64,000 nt of DNA from Vreelandella zhaodongensis (GCF_013415115.1 NZ_JACCDD010000005.1:186001-250000), one strand, 5' to 3'. Shown: positions 44,305 to 53,491, numbered from the stretch's first letter. Numbers and translations are program-made. Notes: generated by a model not told the origin, from the letters alone.

Positions 44305-45537
44305 ATGCATGCTCAACACACGGCATTACATAACGAGCTTCACGCGAGGCCTCCCCTTTATTTTGAGGGGCCTGCTTGCCTTCATCATTACGCCTTCACG
44401 CTTGAAGGCGATGACGTTAATACGTTGCTTAACCGCCTAGCGGAGGTGACCGAGGTCATTGTCACTCCCGAACAGGTGCAACAAATAGTCAGTTGCCAGG
44501 GCTGCTCGGTGAAATGGGAGCGCCACACCGAATTTTTTACGCTGACGATCAAGCACGACAACAATAGCAACCCTCGACTATGGCCAACACCGCCTACTTT
44601 TTTAGCCAATGTGCTAGCAGAGTTTGCCGATCAAATGATCAGTGCCAGCGTATTGCGCGTAGAAACCGCCAATCGTTGGGCAGGTAGTGTGGACGCCTAT
44701 GGATTAGATCAGCCAGCGGGCTCAACGGTGGGCGGCGGTGATGCCACAGTTTGGAGCGACTTCAATCTGGATGATCAGCAAAGAAACCGATTGCTGATAG
44801 TTAACGATAATCTGGATAGCTACCGACTGGGCAGGATGGCGAGACGCTTATTTGATATCGAGACTTACCGCATAATGGCGATGCTGGCGCTACCGGAAGC
44901 CAAAGCGCTCAGCAGCGAGCTGCAACACTACGAAACTGAGCTGTCAGCGCTCTCCCATCAACACGCTGAACAGCACACCTCGCCTGCAGAACCATTGCTC
45001 AACGCCTTGACTCTACTCTCGGCAAAACTCGAGCGCTGCGGCGTACAAACACGTCAGCGATTTAGCGCGACCGATGCCTATGCCAACATCGTGTTGGCGC
45101 GCATCAATGAACTGCGCGAAGAACGAATAGGCAACTATCCTCGGCTTGGCATGTTTATTTTGCGTCGCTTTGAGCCTGCCGTGCGTTACTGCGATGCCAT
45201 GAACCGCCGTGTGGAAACGTTAGCCACCAGTGCCACACGATTAAACGACTTGTTGCGCACCCGCACCCAGGTCGAAATCGAGGGACAAAACTATAAAATC
45301 TTGCAGAGCTTGGATGCCCGCGCTAGCAGCCAGCTAAAAATCCAAAAGGCCGTTGAAGGCCTCTCGATTATTGTCATTAGCTACTACATTTTCAGCTTAA
45401 TGAAATTAGGGCTGGAAAGCTTAAGAGCGCTAGGTGTTGATATCGAACCCAATGCTGCTGCAGTCGTGATAGCCCCCTTGGGCACGCTTATTATAGCCGC
45501 CCTGACCTGGCGAATTTGGAAGGTAAAAAAGCACTAG
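44305..45537 (+). CDS. DUF3422 family membrane-anchored protein
   Basis: A 410-residue protein. The start HNELHARPPLYFEGPACLHH and the block RMARRLFDIETYRIMAMLAL are typical of DUF3422. There is a coiled-coil-rich middle (about 220-350) and two C-terminal membrane segments (about 350-372 and 382-402, VVIAPLGTLIIAALTWRIW). The function is unknown. Its last 4 bases overlap the 3' end of the convergent asparaginase gene. Confidence 0.85.
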   Translation: MHAQHTALHNELHARPPLYFEGPACLHHYAFTLEGDDVNTLLNRLAEVTEVIVTPEQVQQIVSCQGCSVKWERHTEFFTLTIKHDNNSNPRLWPTPPTFLANVLAEFADQMISASVLRVETANRWAGSVDAYGLDQPAGSTVGGGDATVWSDFNLDDQQRNRLLIVNDNLDSYRLGRMARRLFDIETYRIMAMLALPEAKALSSELQHYETELSALSHQHAEQHTSPAEPLLNALTLLSAKLERCGVQTRQRFSATDAYANIVLARINELREERIGNYPRLGMFILRRFEPAVRYCDAMNRRVETLATSATRLNDLLRTRTQVEIEGQNYKILQSLDARASSQLKIQKAVEGLSIIVISYYIFSLMKLGLESLRALGVDIEPNAAAVVIAPLGTLIIAALTWRIWKVKKH

Positions 45538-46559
45538 CACGCAACTCGTGAGCTACACTCGCCTCGTAGTGAACCGCTTAGAGCCTTGCGCAATGCAGGG
45601 CCGCTCATTCCACGGCCTAGCAGTACCGTGAGCTTCGCCACGGCGGCTTCTAACGTGATATCGCTCCCTGCAATCACACCGGCTTGGTTCAGCGCCGCGC
45701 CGGTGGCGTAGGCGCCCTGAACGACCTCCCCTTGGGCACACTGAGTCACGTTGATCAGTGCTACCCCTCGTTCATTAGCAGCCGTTAACGCCTTGAGCAG
45801 CTCGCCTTTAAAGCTGGGTGGGTTGCCCACGCCATAGCTATGCAGAATCACGCCTTTTAGACGTTCATCAGCCAGCAGCGCCTTCGCGCGGCGCAGCGAC
45901 ATACCAGGATGAAGCGGCAAGATCGCTACCGTCTCATCATCCACCTCAATGGGCGCAAAGTTAGGCAGTCCGCTCAGTAGCGCAGAGGGCTGTGGAAAGG
46001 TCATACCGATGCCAAGCTCGGCAAGCCAGGGGAAATTAGGAGAGTCGAAGGCATCTAAGCCCTGAGTGCGCACCTTGCGCGCACGATTACCGCGCAGTAA
46101 TCGGTCGTGAAAAGCCAGACTGACTTCACAAGGTGTTGCGGGGTGCTCCACCAGTTGCAGTGCGCTGACGAGATTATTCAGCGCATCGCTGCGGGGCTCA
46201 CCCAAAGGAATTTGGGAGCCGGTGAAAATCACCGGCTTGTTTAGTGTGCCGAGCATAAACGACAGCGCAGCGGCGCTATACGCCATAGTATCGGTGCCGT
46301 GCAGCACCACAAACGCATCGTATGCCTGCCAGTGGCTTTCTAACTGGGCCACTAAGCGGTTCCAGGCATCGGGCATTAGCTCGGCGCTATCAATCAACGG
46401 CTGCATTTCAACCACATCGAACGTAGGTAGACTGTCAGGATCACCTACCGATAAATGTATTGCTAAACGATCAGCCAGCCCCGCGCAGGGCACATATCCT
46501 TGAGGCGATGGCTGCATACCAATGGTGCCACCAGTGTAGAGCATGAGTACGCGGGGCAT
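45534..46559 (-). CDS. Asparaginase (cytoplasmic type I-like)
   Basis: A 341-residue L-asparaginase without a signal peptide. LYTGGTIGMQPSPQGY has the first catalytic Thr, and VVLHGTDTMAYSAAALSFML the second Thr-Asp pair; FTGSQIPLGEPRSDALNNL is the type I block. It releases ammonia and aspartate from asparagine. AAGGAG stands 5 bases before the ATG. It starts 36 bases after the AGCS symporter gene on the same strand, so transport and deamidation of amino acids may be co-expressed. Confidence 0.92.
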   Translation of the reverse strand: MPRVLMLYTGGTIGMQPSPQGYVPCAGLADRLAIHLSVGDPDSLPTFDVVEMQPLIDSAELMPDAWNRLVAQLESHWQAYDAFVVLHGTDTMAYSAAALSFMLGTLNKPVIFTGSQIPLGEPRSDALNNLVSALQLVEHPATPCEVSLAFHDRLLRGNRARKVRTQGLDAFDSPNFPWLAELGIGMTFPQPSALLSGLPNFAPIEVDDETVAILPLHPGMSLRRAKALLADERLKGVILHSYGVGNPPSFKGELLKALTAANERGVALINVTQCAQGEVVQGAYATGAALNQAGVIAGSDITLEAAVAKLTVLLGRGMSGPALRKALSGSLRGECSSRVAC

Positions 46560-46595
46560 GGTGACTCCTTATCGAATTGACACGTGCTTGAATGG

Positions 46596-48059
46596 TTACT
46601 TGGCCGGTACGTTTTCCAAGCGCTGCTTTAACGCCTCGGCCTCTTCAGGCTCCAGCTCCCACGCTTTCGGATCTAGCTCAAGATCTGGGTGTTGATTGGC
46701 ATCGAAAATTGGCTGCTTGATGCCCTGGCGACGCTGACTATCAAAGTCATTAAGAATGCGCAGGCCACATTTGAACAGCAGAATCAACGCCACTAAGTTC
46801 ACCACTGCCAATAGCCCCATGGTGACATCGGCAAAGCCGAACACAGTGCCAAGATCAGTGGTCGCTCCCCAGCACACCAGCAACACAATGGCCACACGGA
46901 AGGCGTTAAACAGGTTCTGGTTATCACGACTGAAGAAGTTCAGGCTGTTCTCGCCCAGGTAGTAGTTGTACAAAATAGTGCTGAACGCAAACAACAATAG
47001 AGCGAGACTGACAAAGGTGCGACCCCATTCGCCTACATGGTCGGCAAGTGCCGCCTGGGTGAGGGCGATACCTTCAACGCCAGCGCCTGTGGCCGGGTCG
47101 TACACACCACTGAGCAGAATCAAAAATGCCGTAGCTGAACAGATAATCACGGTATCGATAAACACCGAAAACGCCTGCACGATACCTTGGTTGGCTGGGT
47201 GCGGTACGTAGGCTACCGCCGCCACATTGGGCGCACTGCCCAGACCCGCTTCGTTAGAAAACAGGCCACGCTTTAAGCCCATCATAATGGCAGCACCAAT
47301 ACCGCCACCCACCACCGGTTCAAGGCCAAAGGCACTTTTTACAATTAGCGCAATAACGCTGGGGATTTCACCAATGTTCATGGCAATAACCAGCAGCGCA
47401 ATGGCGATATAGCTAACCGCCATAAAGGGCACCAAATACTCCGAGATGCGCGCGATACGTTTGATACCACCAAAAATAATCAGCCCGACCAACATGGCCA
47501 AGGCGATGCCGCTGTAAAGCACCGGAACACCAAAAGCGTCACCAAACGAAGTCGCTACCGCATAGGATTGCAGTGCGGTAAAAGCAAAACCGAAGGTTAA
47601 CAGCAATAGCACCGAGTAAAACGCAGCCAACCAGCGCCACTGTTTACCCAGCCCCTTAACAATGTAGTACGCCGGGCCACCTCGGTAAGTGCCGTCACCT
47701 TCTGATTCTTTGTAGGTTTGCGCCAAGGTACACTCTAAAAAGCTAGTCGCCATCCCCATTAGGCCTACCAGCCACATCCAGAAAATAGCCCCCGGGCCAC
47801 CTAGCGTAATCGCGACCGCCACGCCGGCAATATTACCGCCCCCTACGCGGCCCGCCACTGATAGAACAAGTGCCTGAAACGAACTTAAGTGGCCGTGCTT
47901 GTTACGCTTAAAGGCTTGACCAGACCCCAGTATGCGAAACATTTGGCCGAAATAGCGAAACTGCACAAAGCGGGATGCAACGGTAAAACCGATGCCAACG
48001 CCTACCAGCAGTACTAGCAGTACCTTTCCCCAGAGGAGCTCATTGAGCATATCAAGCAT
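46596..48059 (-). CDS. Alanine/glycine:cation symporter (AGCS family)
   Basis: A 487-residue transporter with about ten to eleven membrane segments. The family signature is GRVGGGNIAGVAVAITLGGPG followed by AIFWMWLVGLMGMATSFLEC. GLFSNEAGLGSAPNVAAVAY is the second conserved block. It imports alanine or glycine with Na+. The C-terminal 50 residues are charged and cytoplasmic. GGAGAA precedes the ATG by 6 bases; this site falls inside an inverted repeat that could mask it, and a sigma-54-like promoter lies about 140 bases upstream. Asparaginase follows in the same operon. Confidence 0.93.
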   Translation of the reverse strand: MLDMLNELLWGKVLLVLLVGVGIGFTVASRFVQFRYFGQMFRILGSGQAFKRNKHGHLSSFQALVLSVAGRVGGGNIAGVAVAITLGGPGAIFWMWLVGLMGMATSFLECTLAQTYKESEGDGTYRGGPAYYIVKGLGKQWRWLAAFYSVLLLLTFGFAFTALQSYAVATSFGDAFGVPVLYSGIALAMLVGLIIFGGIKRIARISEYLVPFMAVSYIAIALLVIAMNIGEIPSVIALIVKSAFGLEPVVGGGIGAAIMMGLKRGLFSNEAGLGSAPNVAAVAYVPHPANQGIVQAFSVFIDTVIICSATAFLILLSGVYDPATGAGVEGIALTQAALADHVGEWGRTFVSLALLLFAFSTILYNYYLGENSLNFFSRDNQNLFNAFRVAIVLLVCWGATTDLGTVFGFADVTMGLLAVVNLVALILLFKCGLRILNDFDSQRRQGIKQPIFDANQHPDLELDPKAWELEPEEAEALKQRLENVPAK

Positions 48060-48064
48060 GTGAT

Positions 48065-48147
48065 GTTCTCCGCGTTCTTGTATTAGCGTTATGTTGAAAT
48101 TCGCGTCGTTTTATTTCGCGCTTTTTTGAAATCGTGCCGCGGAGAAC
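48065..48147 (-). promoter_or_regulatory. Inverted repeat that could mask the AGCS ribosome site
   Basis: GTTCTCCGCG (48065-48074) and CGCGGAGAAC (48138-48147) are exact 10-bp complements. In the minus-strand transcript, the second-transcribed arm, CGCGGAGAAC, contains the Shine-Dalgarno of the symporter gene. A stem with a 63-base AU-rich loop would hide it. No known riboswitch pattern (including the glycine type) is recognisable. Confidence 0.5.
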
Positions 48148-48198
48148 GTTTTACCAAGCATGAAGCAGAAATAAATTTGGCGCAGCGATGCAGTTGTG

Positions 48199-48215
48199 TG
48201 CACTGACTGCGCCAA
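48199..48215 (-). promoter_or_regulatory. Sigma-54-like promoter of the AGCS-asparaginase operon
   Basis: The minus strand reads TTGGCGCAGTCAGTGCA, matching YTGGCRCGnnnnTTGCW at 15 of 17 positions with the essential GG-N10-GC intact. The inferred transcript start is about 128 bases before the ATG. TGCACCAAAGTGCA, an NtrC-like but short palindrome, lies just upstream at about 48220-48233. Confidence 0.45.
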
Positions 48216-48246
48216 TTACTGCACCAAAGTGCATCACATAAAAAAA

Positions 48247-48275
48247 CGGTGCGCGCCCTTTAAGGCTGCACACCG
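48247..48275 (-). terminator. Terminator of the OsmC-YcaO gene
   Basis: CGGTGCGC (48247-48254) pairs with GCACACCG (48268-48275), with one G-U. The minus strand then runs into seven T residues. It lies about 50 bases after the stop of the minus-strand gene. Confidence 0.85.
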
Positions 48276-48323
48276 CTCGATCACATCCGCTTTTGATGCA
48301 GTCAGATGGGGGCTCGCTTTTTA

Positions 48324-50504
48324 CTAAACCGCTCTCTCTGCCCGAGCAGCATGGAGCTTTTTATAACTTTCAATCAGGCGCAGGTGGCGGTCTAAGCCTT
48401 CCAACTGCATATTAGTAGGCGTTAGGCCATGGAAACGCACCTCGCCACTCACCGAACCAACAACGGCTGCCATCGTGGTTTCGCCAAACATACGCTGGAA
48501 ATTGGGCAGGTAATCGTCGAGTTCCAGCTCATCATCCAGCGTAATCTCTAACACCGCGTTTACCGCCTGATAGAACAGACCGCGCTCAACGGTATTATCG
48601 TTGTACTGCAGGAACATCTGCACGCAGTCCAGCGCCTCTTCATGGCGTTGCAACGCAAGGTAAACCAGCAGCTTCAGTTCTAGGATCGTTAGCTGCCCCC
48701 ACACGGTGTTCTCATCGAACTCAATACCAATCAGCGTGATGATATCGGCGTGGTCATCCATCTGGCTCTCTTCCAGCCGTTCGACCAGATCGGTGAGCTG
48801 ATCGTCATCCAAGCGGTGCAGATTGAGAATATCTTCGCGGTAGTCCAACGCTTTATTGGTGTTATCCCAGATCAAGTCTTCAATGGGGTACACTTCCGAG
48901 TAGCCCGGCACCAAAATTCGGCAGACTGGCGCGCCCAGGTCTTCGTGTACTGCCATGTAGACTTCGGCCCCCAACTCCTCAAAAATGCCAAACAGTGTCT
49001 CGGCCTCTTCCTCATTGCTGCCAGAGAAGTCCCATTCGCTGAACTCAAAATCGGGCTTGGCACTAAAGAAGCGCCAGGAAACCACGCCAAAAGAGTCAAT
49101 AAAGTGCTCAACAAAGTTGTTAGGTTCAGCCACGGTTTGCGAGTTAAACGTCGGTAGCGGCAGATCGTTTAGCCCTTCGAAGCTGCGACCTTGCAACAGC
49201 TCGGTCAAGCTGCGCTCCAGCGCCACTTCAAAGCTTGGGTGCGCGCCAAACGAAGCAAATACGCCGCCGGTACGTGGGTTCATCAAGGTCACACACATTA
49301 CCGGGAACTGCCCGCCCATAGAGGCATCTTTTACCAACACGGGGAAACCCTGAGCTTCCAAGGCGTTAATGCCTTCCACGATATTCGGGTATTTTGCCAG
49401 CACCTCTTGGGGTACATCCGGCAGGGTTAACTCCTGCTCGAGGATTTCACGCTTCACCGCCCGTTCGAAGATTTCCGACAAGCACTGCACCTGGGCTTCC
49501 ACCAGGGTGTTGCCGGCACTCATGCCATTACTTAGGAATAGGTTTTCAATTAAGTTGGAAGGGAAGTAGACCGCTTCCCCATCGGATTGACGCACAAACG
49601 GGAGCGATACAATGCCGCGGTCTTCACGGCCAGAATTGGTATCGATCAGGTGTGAGCCACGCAACTCGCCTTCTGGGTTGTAAATGTCGCGGCAGTGTTC
49701 GTCGAGGATTTCAGCGGGGAGCTCATCGTTCGGCCCCGGCTGAAACCACTTTTCATTGGGATAGTGAACAAAGTCGCTGTTGGCAATTTCTTCACCGAAG
49801 TACTGGTCGTTATAAAAGAAGTTGCAGCTTAAGCGCTCAATAAACTCGCCCAGCGCCGAACACAACGCGCTCTCTTTGGTAGCCCCTTTACCGTTGGTAA
49901 AACACATTGGCGAGGCGGCATCGCGAATATGTAGTGACCAGACGTGGGGCACGATATTACGCCAGGAGGCGATCTCGATTTTCATGCCCAGGTCAGCCAG
50001 CATCGCGCTCATATTGGCAATGGTCTGCTCCAGCGGCAGGTCCTTACCAGGAATGTAGGTGCAACTGCCTTCCGGGGCGCCCATCAGCAGCGCCTGGGCG
50101 TCCTCGTCGATGTTTTCTACCGTCTCGATCTGAAACTCGGGGCCGGTTTGAACGACTTTCTTCACCGTGCAGCGGTCGATAGAACGCAAAATGCCCTGAC
50201 GATCCTTTTCAGAAATATCTTCCGGCAGCTCGACCTGGATTTTGAAAATCTGCTTATAACGATCTTCTGGGTCGACGATATTGTTCTGGGACAGGCGAAT
50301 ATTCTCGGTAGGAATATCCCGTGCGTTGCAGTAGACCTTAACAAAGTAAGCGGCACACATCGCCGACGACGCCAGAAAATAATCGAACGGACCAGGAGCC
50401 GAGCCATCGCCTTTATAGCGAATCGGCTGATCGGAGATAACGGTGAAATCGTCGAACTTGGCCTCTAAGCGGAGGTTGTCGAGATAATTGACTTTAATTT
50501 CCAT
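48324..50504 (-). CDS. OsmC-YcaO fusion protein
   Basis: A 726-residue two-part protein. Residues 1-140 are an OsmC/Ohr-type domain with its two Cys regions (SSAMCAAYFVKVYC and SIDRCTVKK). Residues 165-560 are a YcaO domain: GKGATKESALCSALGEFIER, EAQVQCLSEIFERAVKREI and SLTELLQGRSFEGLND carry the ATP-binding acidic residues. A helical, TPR-like tail (560-726) ends the protein as in E. coli YcaO, which has no OsmC part. YcaO enzymes activate amide backbones with ATP; E. coli YcaO affects ribosomal protein S12 methylthiolation. No precursor peptide or cyclodehydratase partner is visible nearby. The ribosome site is weak. Confidence 0.9.
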   Translation of the reverse strand: MEIKVNYLDNLRLEAKFDDFTVISDQPIRYKGDGSAPGPFDYFLASSAMCAAYFVKVYCNARDIPTENIRLSQNNIVDPEDRYKQIFKIQVELPEDISEKDRQGILRSIDRCTVKKVVQTGPEFQIETVENIDEDAQALLMGAPEGSCTYIPGKDLPLEQTIANMSAMLADLGMKIEIASWRNIVPHVWSLHIRDAASPMCFTNGKGATKESALCSALGEFIERLSCNFFYNDQYFGEEIANSDFVHYPNEKWFQPGPNDELPAEILDEHCRDIYNPEGELRGSHLIDTNSGREDRGIVSLPFVRQSDGEAVYFPSNLIENLFLSNGMSAGNTLVEAQVQCLSEIFERAVKREILEQELTLPDVPQEVLAKYPNIVEGINALEAQGFPVLVKDASMGGQFPVMCVTLMNPRTGGVFASFGAHPSFEVALERSLTELLQGRSFEGLNDLPLPTFNSQTVAEPNNFVEHFIDSFGVVSWRFFSAKPDFEFSEWDFSGSNEEEAETLFGIFEELGAEVYMAVHEDLGAPVCRILVPGYSEVYPIEDLIWDNTNKALDYREDILNLHRLDDDQLTDLVERLEESQMDDHADIITLIGIEFDENTVWGQLTILELKLLVYLALQRHEEALDCVQMFLQYNDNTVERGLFYQAVNAVLEITLDDELELDDYLPNFQRMFGETTMAAVVGSVSGEVRFHGLTPTNMQLEGLDRHLRLIESYKKLHAARAERAV

Positions 50505-50679
50505 GAACGGGCATCCGGAGCAATGAGTGTGCCTCGGCTATGAAAAAAATAAGCCGATAGGCGGATTGCTACCCATTATCCAGTTTTTCACCCGCTTCGT
50601 CTTGGGAAGCATTGCACTGACTGGCCCAAAGCGTCACATTAGCCGCACCGCCGCTTTCTGAGAACGTTGAAACTACCCC

Positions 50680-51483
50680 ATGCATGATGATTTTGTGGCT
50701 AACTTACGCTTGCTGTGCAGCTACTATCCGTCTATTGCGGACGTTTGCCGCCGCTTATCCATTAACCGTGCTCAATTCAACCGCTACCTCAGTGGTCGCT
50801 ATTATCCTAGCCATGCCGCACTGCAGCGTATTTGCCACTTTTTTGGGGTAACGCCAGAAGATATCGCTCTGCCTCACCACGATTTCCGAGCGCTGGTGCA
50901 AACTGGCCAACTCAATGCGGATACTTCGCCGAGCACGCTACCTTGGCCCAATGCACTAATTCAGCGGGGTAGCGAGGGCATGGAACGCTATCTGGGTCGC
51001 TACTTCGAGCTTTATCACTCGATGTCCCGCCCTGGGCATTTGATGCGCACGCTGGTGTGCTTGGAAGCCAGAGAAGGTGGGGTGGTGTACCAGCGCACAG
51101 AAAGAATGCACGTTGCTCCAGACACACGCCCTTGCCATAACCGCTATGTGGGAACCGCCGTTAAACTTGCAGACCGGCTATTTTTAGTCGACCACGAAAC
51201 ACTGAATGGTCATGAAATTACCCAAACCATTCTGTTTCCCAGCTTCCAAAGCCAGGTGACTCGTTTAACGGGGTTAAAAATGGGCGTCGCAGACAACAGT
51301 GAGCGGATGCCCTGCTGCGTAAGGGTGGTATATCAGCGGCTAAATGAACAGGTAAGCCTTCGTTCCGCATTGGCACAGTGTGGCTTGCTGTCACTAGACG
51401 ACCCATCATTAGATGATGCACTGCTAGCAGCGGTGCGTAACGACGTGAACAGCGAAGAACATCATTTTCGCGCACGCCATTAA
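50680..51483 (+). CDS. XRE-type helix-turn-helix regulator
   Basis: A 267-residue protein with an N-terminal Cro/CI-type helix-turn-helix (about 5-65, including DVCRRLSINRAQFNRYLSGR and LQRICHFFGVTPEDI). The C-terminal 190 residues form a domain I cannot name. It is divergent from the OsmC-YcaO gene across 175 bases, so it may control that gene. The ATG has no obvious ribosome site; an overlapping ATG four bases on is in another frame. Confidence 0.8.
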   Translation: MHDDFVANLRLLCSYYPSIADVCRRLSINRAQFNRYLSGRYYPSHAALQRICHFFGVTPEDIALPHHDFRALVQTGQLNADTSPSTLPWPNALIQRGSEGMERYLGRYFELYHSMSRPGHLMRTLVCLEAREGGVVYQRTERMHVAPDTRPCHNRYVGTAVKLADRLFLVDHETLNGHEITQTILFPSFQSQVTRLTGLKMGVADNSERMPCCVRVVYQRLNEQVSLRSALAQCGLLSLDDPSLDDALLAAVRNDVNSEEHHFRARH

Positions 51484-51499
51484 CTTATTATTCACTAGA

Positions 51500-52096
51500 C
51501 TAACGAGCTACCGGTGGTGTCAGAATATGATTGAACAAAATCGTCTCAAAGTGCTCCATAGGGACAATCGATTTAAGCGTTTTAGCGCGTAAAATAGCCC
51601 CCTCCCAACCCGAAAGTATAAAGCTGGCCAACGCCTCTGGGGCAATCGCTGTATCGATATCACCTCGCTCTTGGGCATATTTCAAGCACGCGACAAAGTG
51701 TTTTTCCCAGCGCTGGAACACTAGGTTGAGCGCATCGCGAAACGTATCGCTCTGACCTGAAAGCTCCTGCCCCAGGTTGCCAATCAAGCAGCCGGTGGCG
51801 TGATCGCAACTCAGCATATGCTCACGCCCAGAGGCGAAGTAACGTCGTAGGCGCTCTAACGGCGGCAGTGAAACATCTTCAAACAGCGCGGCCAAGCTTT
51901 CATCGTACTGGCTGGCAAAGCGCTCGATGACCGCCAAACCAAAGTCTTCTTTGCTGGAAAAATAGTGGTAAAACGATCCTTTAGGCACACCGCATGCTTT
52001 TAAAACGGCATTAATACCCGTCGCATTATAGCCCTGCTGAGCAATCAGCTCGGCACCGGTATCAATTAATTTATCGCGGGTAGCGGTGTTTTTCAT
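51500..52096 (-). CDS. TetR/AcrR family transcriptional regulator
   Basis: A 198-residue repressor-type protein. Its N-terminal helix-turn-helix reads LIDTGAELIAQQGYNATGIN, then ACGVPKGSFYHYFSSKEDFG (about 10-55). The C-terminal ligand domain includes HATGCLIGNLGQELSGQ, a pattern of the NemR/AcuR-like group whose Cys can sense electrophiles. It is divergent from the RND efflux operon across 192 bases, so it likely represses it. It is convergent with the XRE regulator. Confidence 0.9.
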   Translation of the reverse strand: MKNTATRDKLIDTGAELIAQQGYNATGINAVLKACGVPKGSFYHYFSSKEDFGLAVIERFASQYDESLAALFEDVSLPPLERLRRYFASGREHMLSCDHATGCLIGNLGQELSGQSDTFRDALNLVFQRWEKHFVACLKYAQERGDIDTAIAPEALASFILSGWEGAILRAKTLKSIVPMEHFETILFNHILTPPVAR

Positions 52097-52174
52097 AACG
52101 TCACGTTAGCTAGGAAGTGGATCGCTTTTCAAAAAATAATGGCAGGTTTAGTTACCTTTGCCAGCGAAAAAAGG

Positions 52175-52192
52175 TTGCACACTATTTGCACA
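52175..52192 (+). promoter_or_regulatory. TTGCACA direct repeat, 11-bp period, upstream of the RND operon
   Basis: TTGCACA (52175-52181) and TTGCACA (52186-52192) are separated by CTAT, giving an 11-bp step as expected for an OmpR-family regulator bound to one face of the helix. The same heptamer recurs at 59765 and, with one change, at 59787. Likely target of the BaeR-like regulator encoded in the operon. Confidence 0.6.
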
Positions 52193-52288
52193 TTGTTTAC
52201 CTAATCGCTGCTTGCCAATCAGTGATGCTAGCATGATACGCCATTTTCTCTGGAATTTTCGCCCTCAGCCAACGGATGCCGCGCGGCA

Positions 52289-53491
52289 ATGACCCCTTCT
52301 CGCTCTTACGCTATCTATCAACAAGGCCGTGTCGGTTTCGGTGCACTGGCTGCACTGCTGGTATTCGCCTGCGGATTAGCCCTGGCTTGGTGGATTATTA
52401 GCCAGCCACCGCGCGTTGAACGCCGCCCACCTCCACCGGCTACGCCTCCTCTCGTCGATGTTCTCATTGCTGAAGAGCGTTTGCAGTCCCCTACACTCAA
52501 CGGCTTTGGACGGGTAGAAGCAGAGAAATCCACCATGCTAGCAAGCCGAGTTGCTGGCCAGCTAGAACGCTTTGGCGAGGGGGTTCTCCCAGGTCAGGTC
52601 GTCGAACAAGGGGCACCGGTTGCCTATATCGACCAGGCAGATTTACGCCTCATACTAGAAGATGCCGAAGCGCAACTGGTCAACGCCCAGGCCCAGCTGG
52701 CGCTGGAGCAGGCAGAGCAGCAACGCGCACGCAGCGAATATGAGTCGTTTGGCCGCCAGCTTAGCGCTGAACGACGCGCATTGGTGCTGCGTGAACCTCA
52801 GTTGCGCCAAGCCCAAGCTCAACTTACCCAGGCTCGCGTCGTACGCGATCAGGCAGCGCTAAACTTAGCGCGCGCGACATTAACCTCTCCCTGGCGAGCA
52901 GTGGTGCAAGACCGTTTGGTCGGTGCAGGCAGCCTATTGAGCCAAGGCACTGAAGTCCTCAACTTGGTTGGTGTCGAGCAGTTCTGGGTACGTGCGTCGC
53001 TGTCAGGGGATACACTAGGCTGGCTAACGACAGGCAGCCACGTCACTCTTTCCAGCCAGGGATGGCCAGAAGAAACCAGCCGAGAAGGCACGCTGGTCTC
53101 TATTTTGCCAAACCTGGAAGAGAACGGCCTGCAGGCACAGTTACTCATTGCAGTGGATGACCCCCTAGCGCTTGAACAAGCAGGCCCTGCCCTGCGCCTT
53201 GGCGATATCCTTCGCGTAACATTTCACAGCTCAGCCCAGGAGCCGCTAATCGCCTTGCCCTCCGCAGCGCTGCGCCCAGGCGAGCAGGTATGGTGGGTAG
53301 ACGAAGACGATCGCTTACGCAGTACTGTCGTTACGCTGGCCTATCGCGGCCAAGAGGAGGCCCTGATACGCAGCGGCCTAGAAGCCGGCCAGCGTATTGT
53401 CGTCGCGGGTCTGGCACAACCCAGGGAAGGCCAGCAGGTGCGGGTTCGCCAACGAGGAGATACCCCTGCTCGTGACGAGGCGAGCCAATGA
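52289..53491 (+). CDS. RND efflux periplasmic adaptor (membrane fusion protein)
   Basis: A 400-residue adaptor with one N-terminal membrane anchor (about 12-37), no lipobox, then a proline-rich linker. The lipoyl half-motif is GRVEAEKSTMLASRVAGQLE. A coiled-coil hairpin follows (about 120-190, rich in Gln/Ala/Glu), then beta-barrel and membrane-proximal domains. It links the pump to an outer-membrane channel, which is not encoded here. The stop overlaps the pump start by ATGA. The start codon lacks a good ribosome site. Confidence 0.9.
   Translation: MTPSRSYAIYQQGRVGFGALAALLVFACGLALAWWIISQPPRVERRPPPPATPPLVDVLIAEERLQSPTLNGFGRVEAEKSTMLASRVAGQLERFGEGVLPGQVVEQGAPVAYIDQADLRLILEDAEAQLVNAQAQLALEQAEQQRARSEYESFGRQLSAERRALVLREPQLRQAQAQLTQARVVRDQAALNLARATLTSPWRAVVQDRLVGAGSLLSQGTEVLNLVGVEQFWVRASLSGDTLGWLTTGSHVTLSSQGWPEETSREGTLVSILPNLEENGLQAQLLIAVDDPLALEQAGPALRLGDILRVTFHSSAQEPLIALPSAALRPGEQVWWVDEDDRLRSTVVTLAYRGQEEALIRSGLEAGQRIVVAGLAQPREGQQVRVRQRGDTPARDEASQ

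Noticed and set aside
48060..48323. Possible glycine riboswitch before the AGCS symporter.
   Set aside because: The conserved core elements of the gcvT aptamer are not seen.
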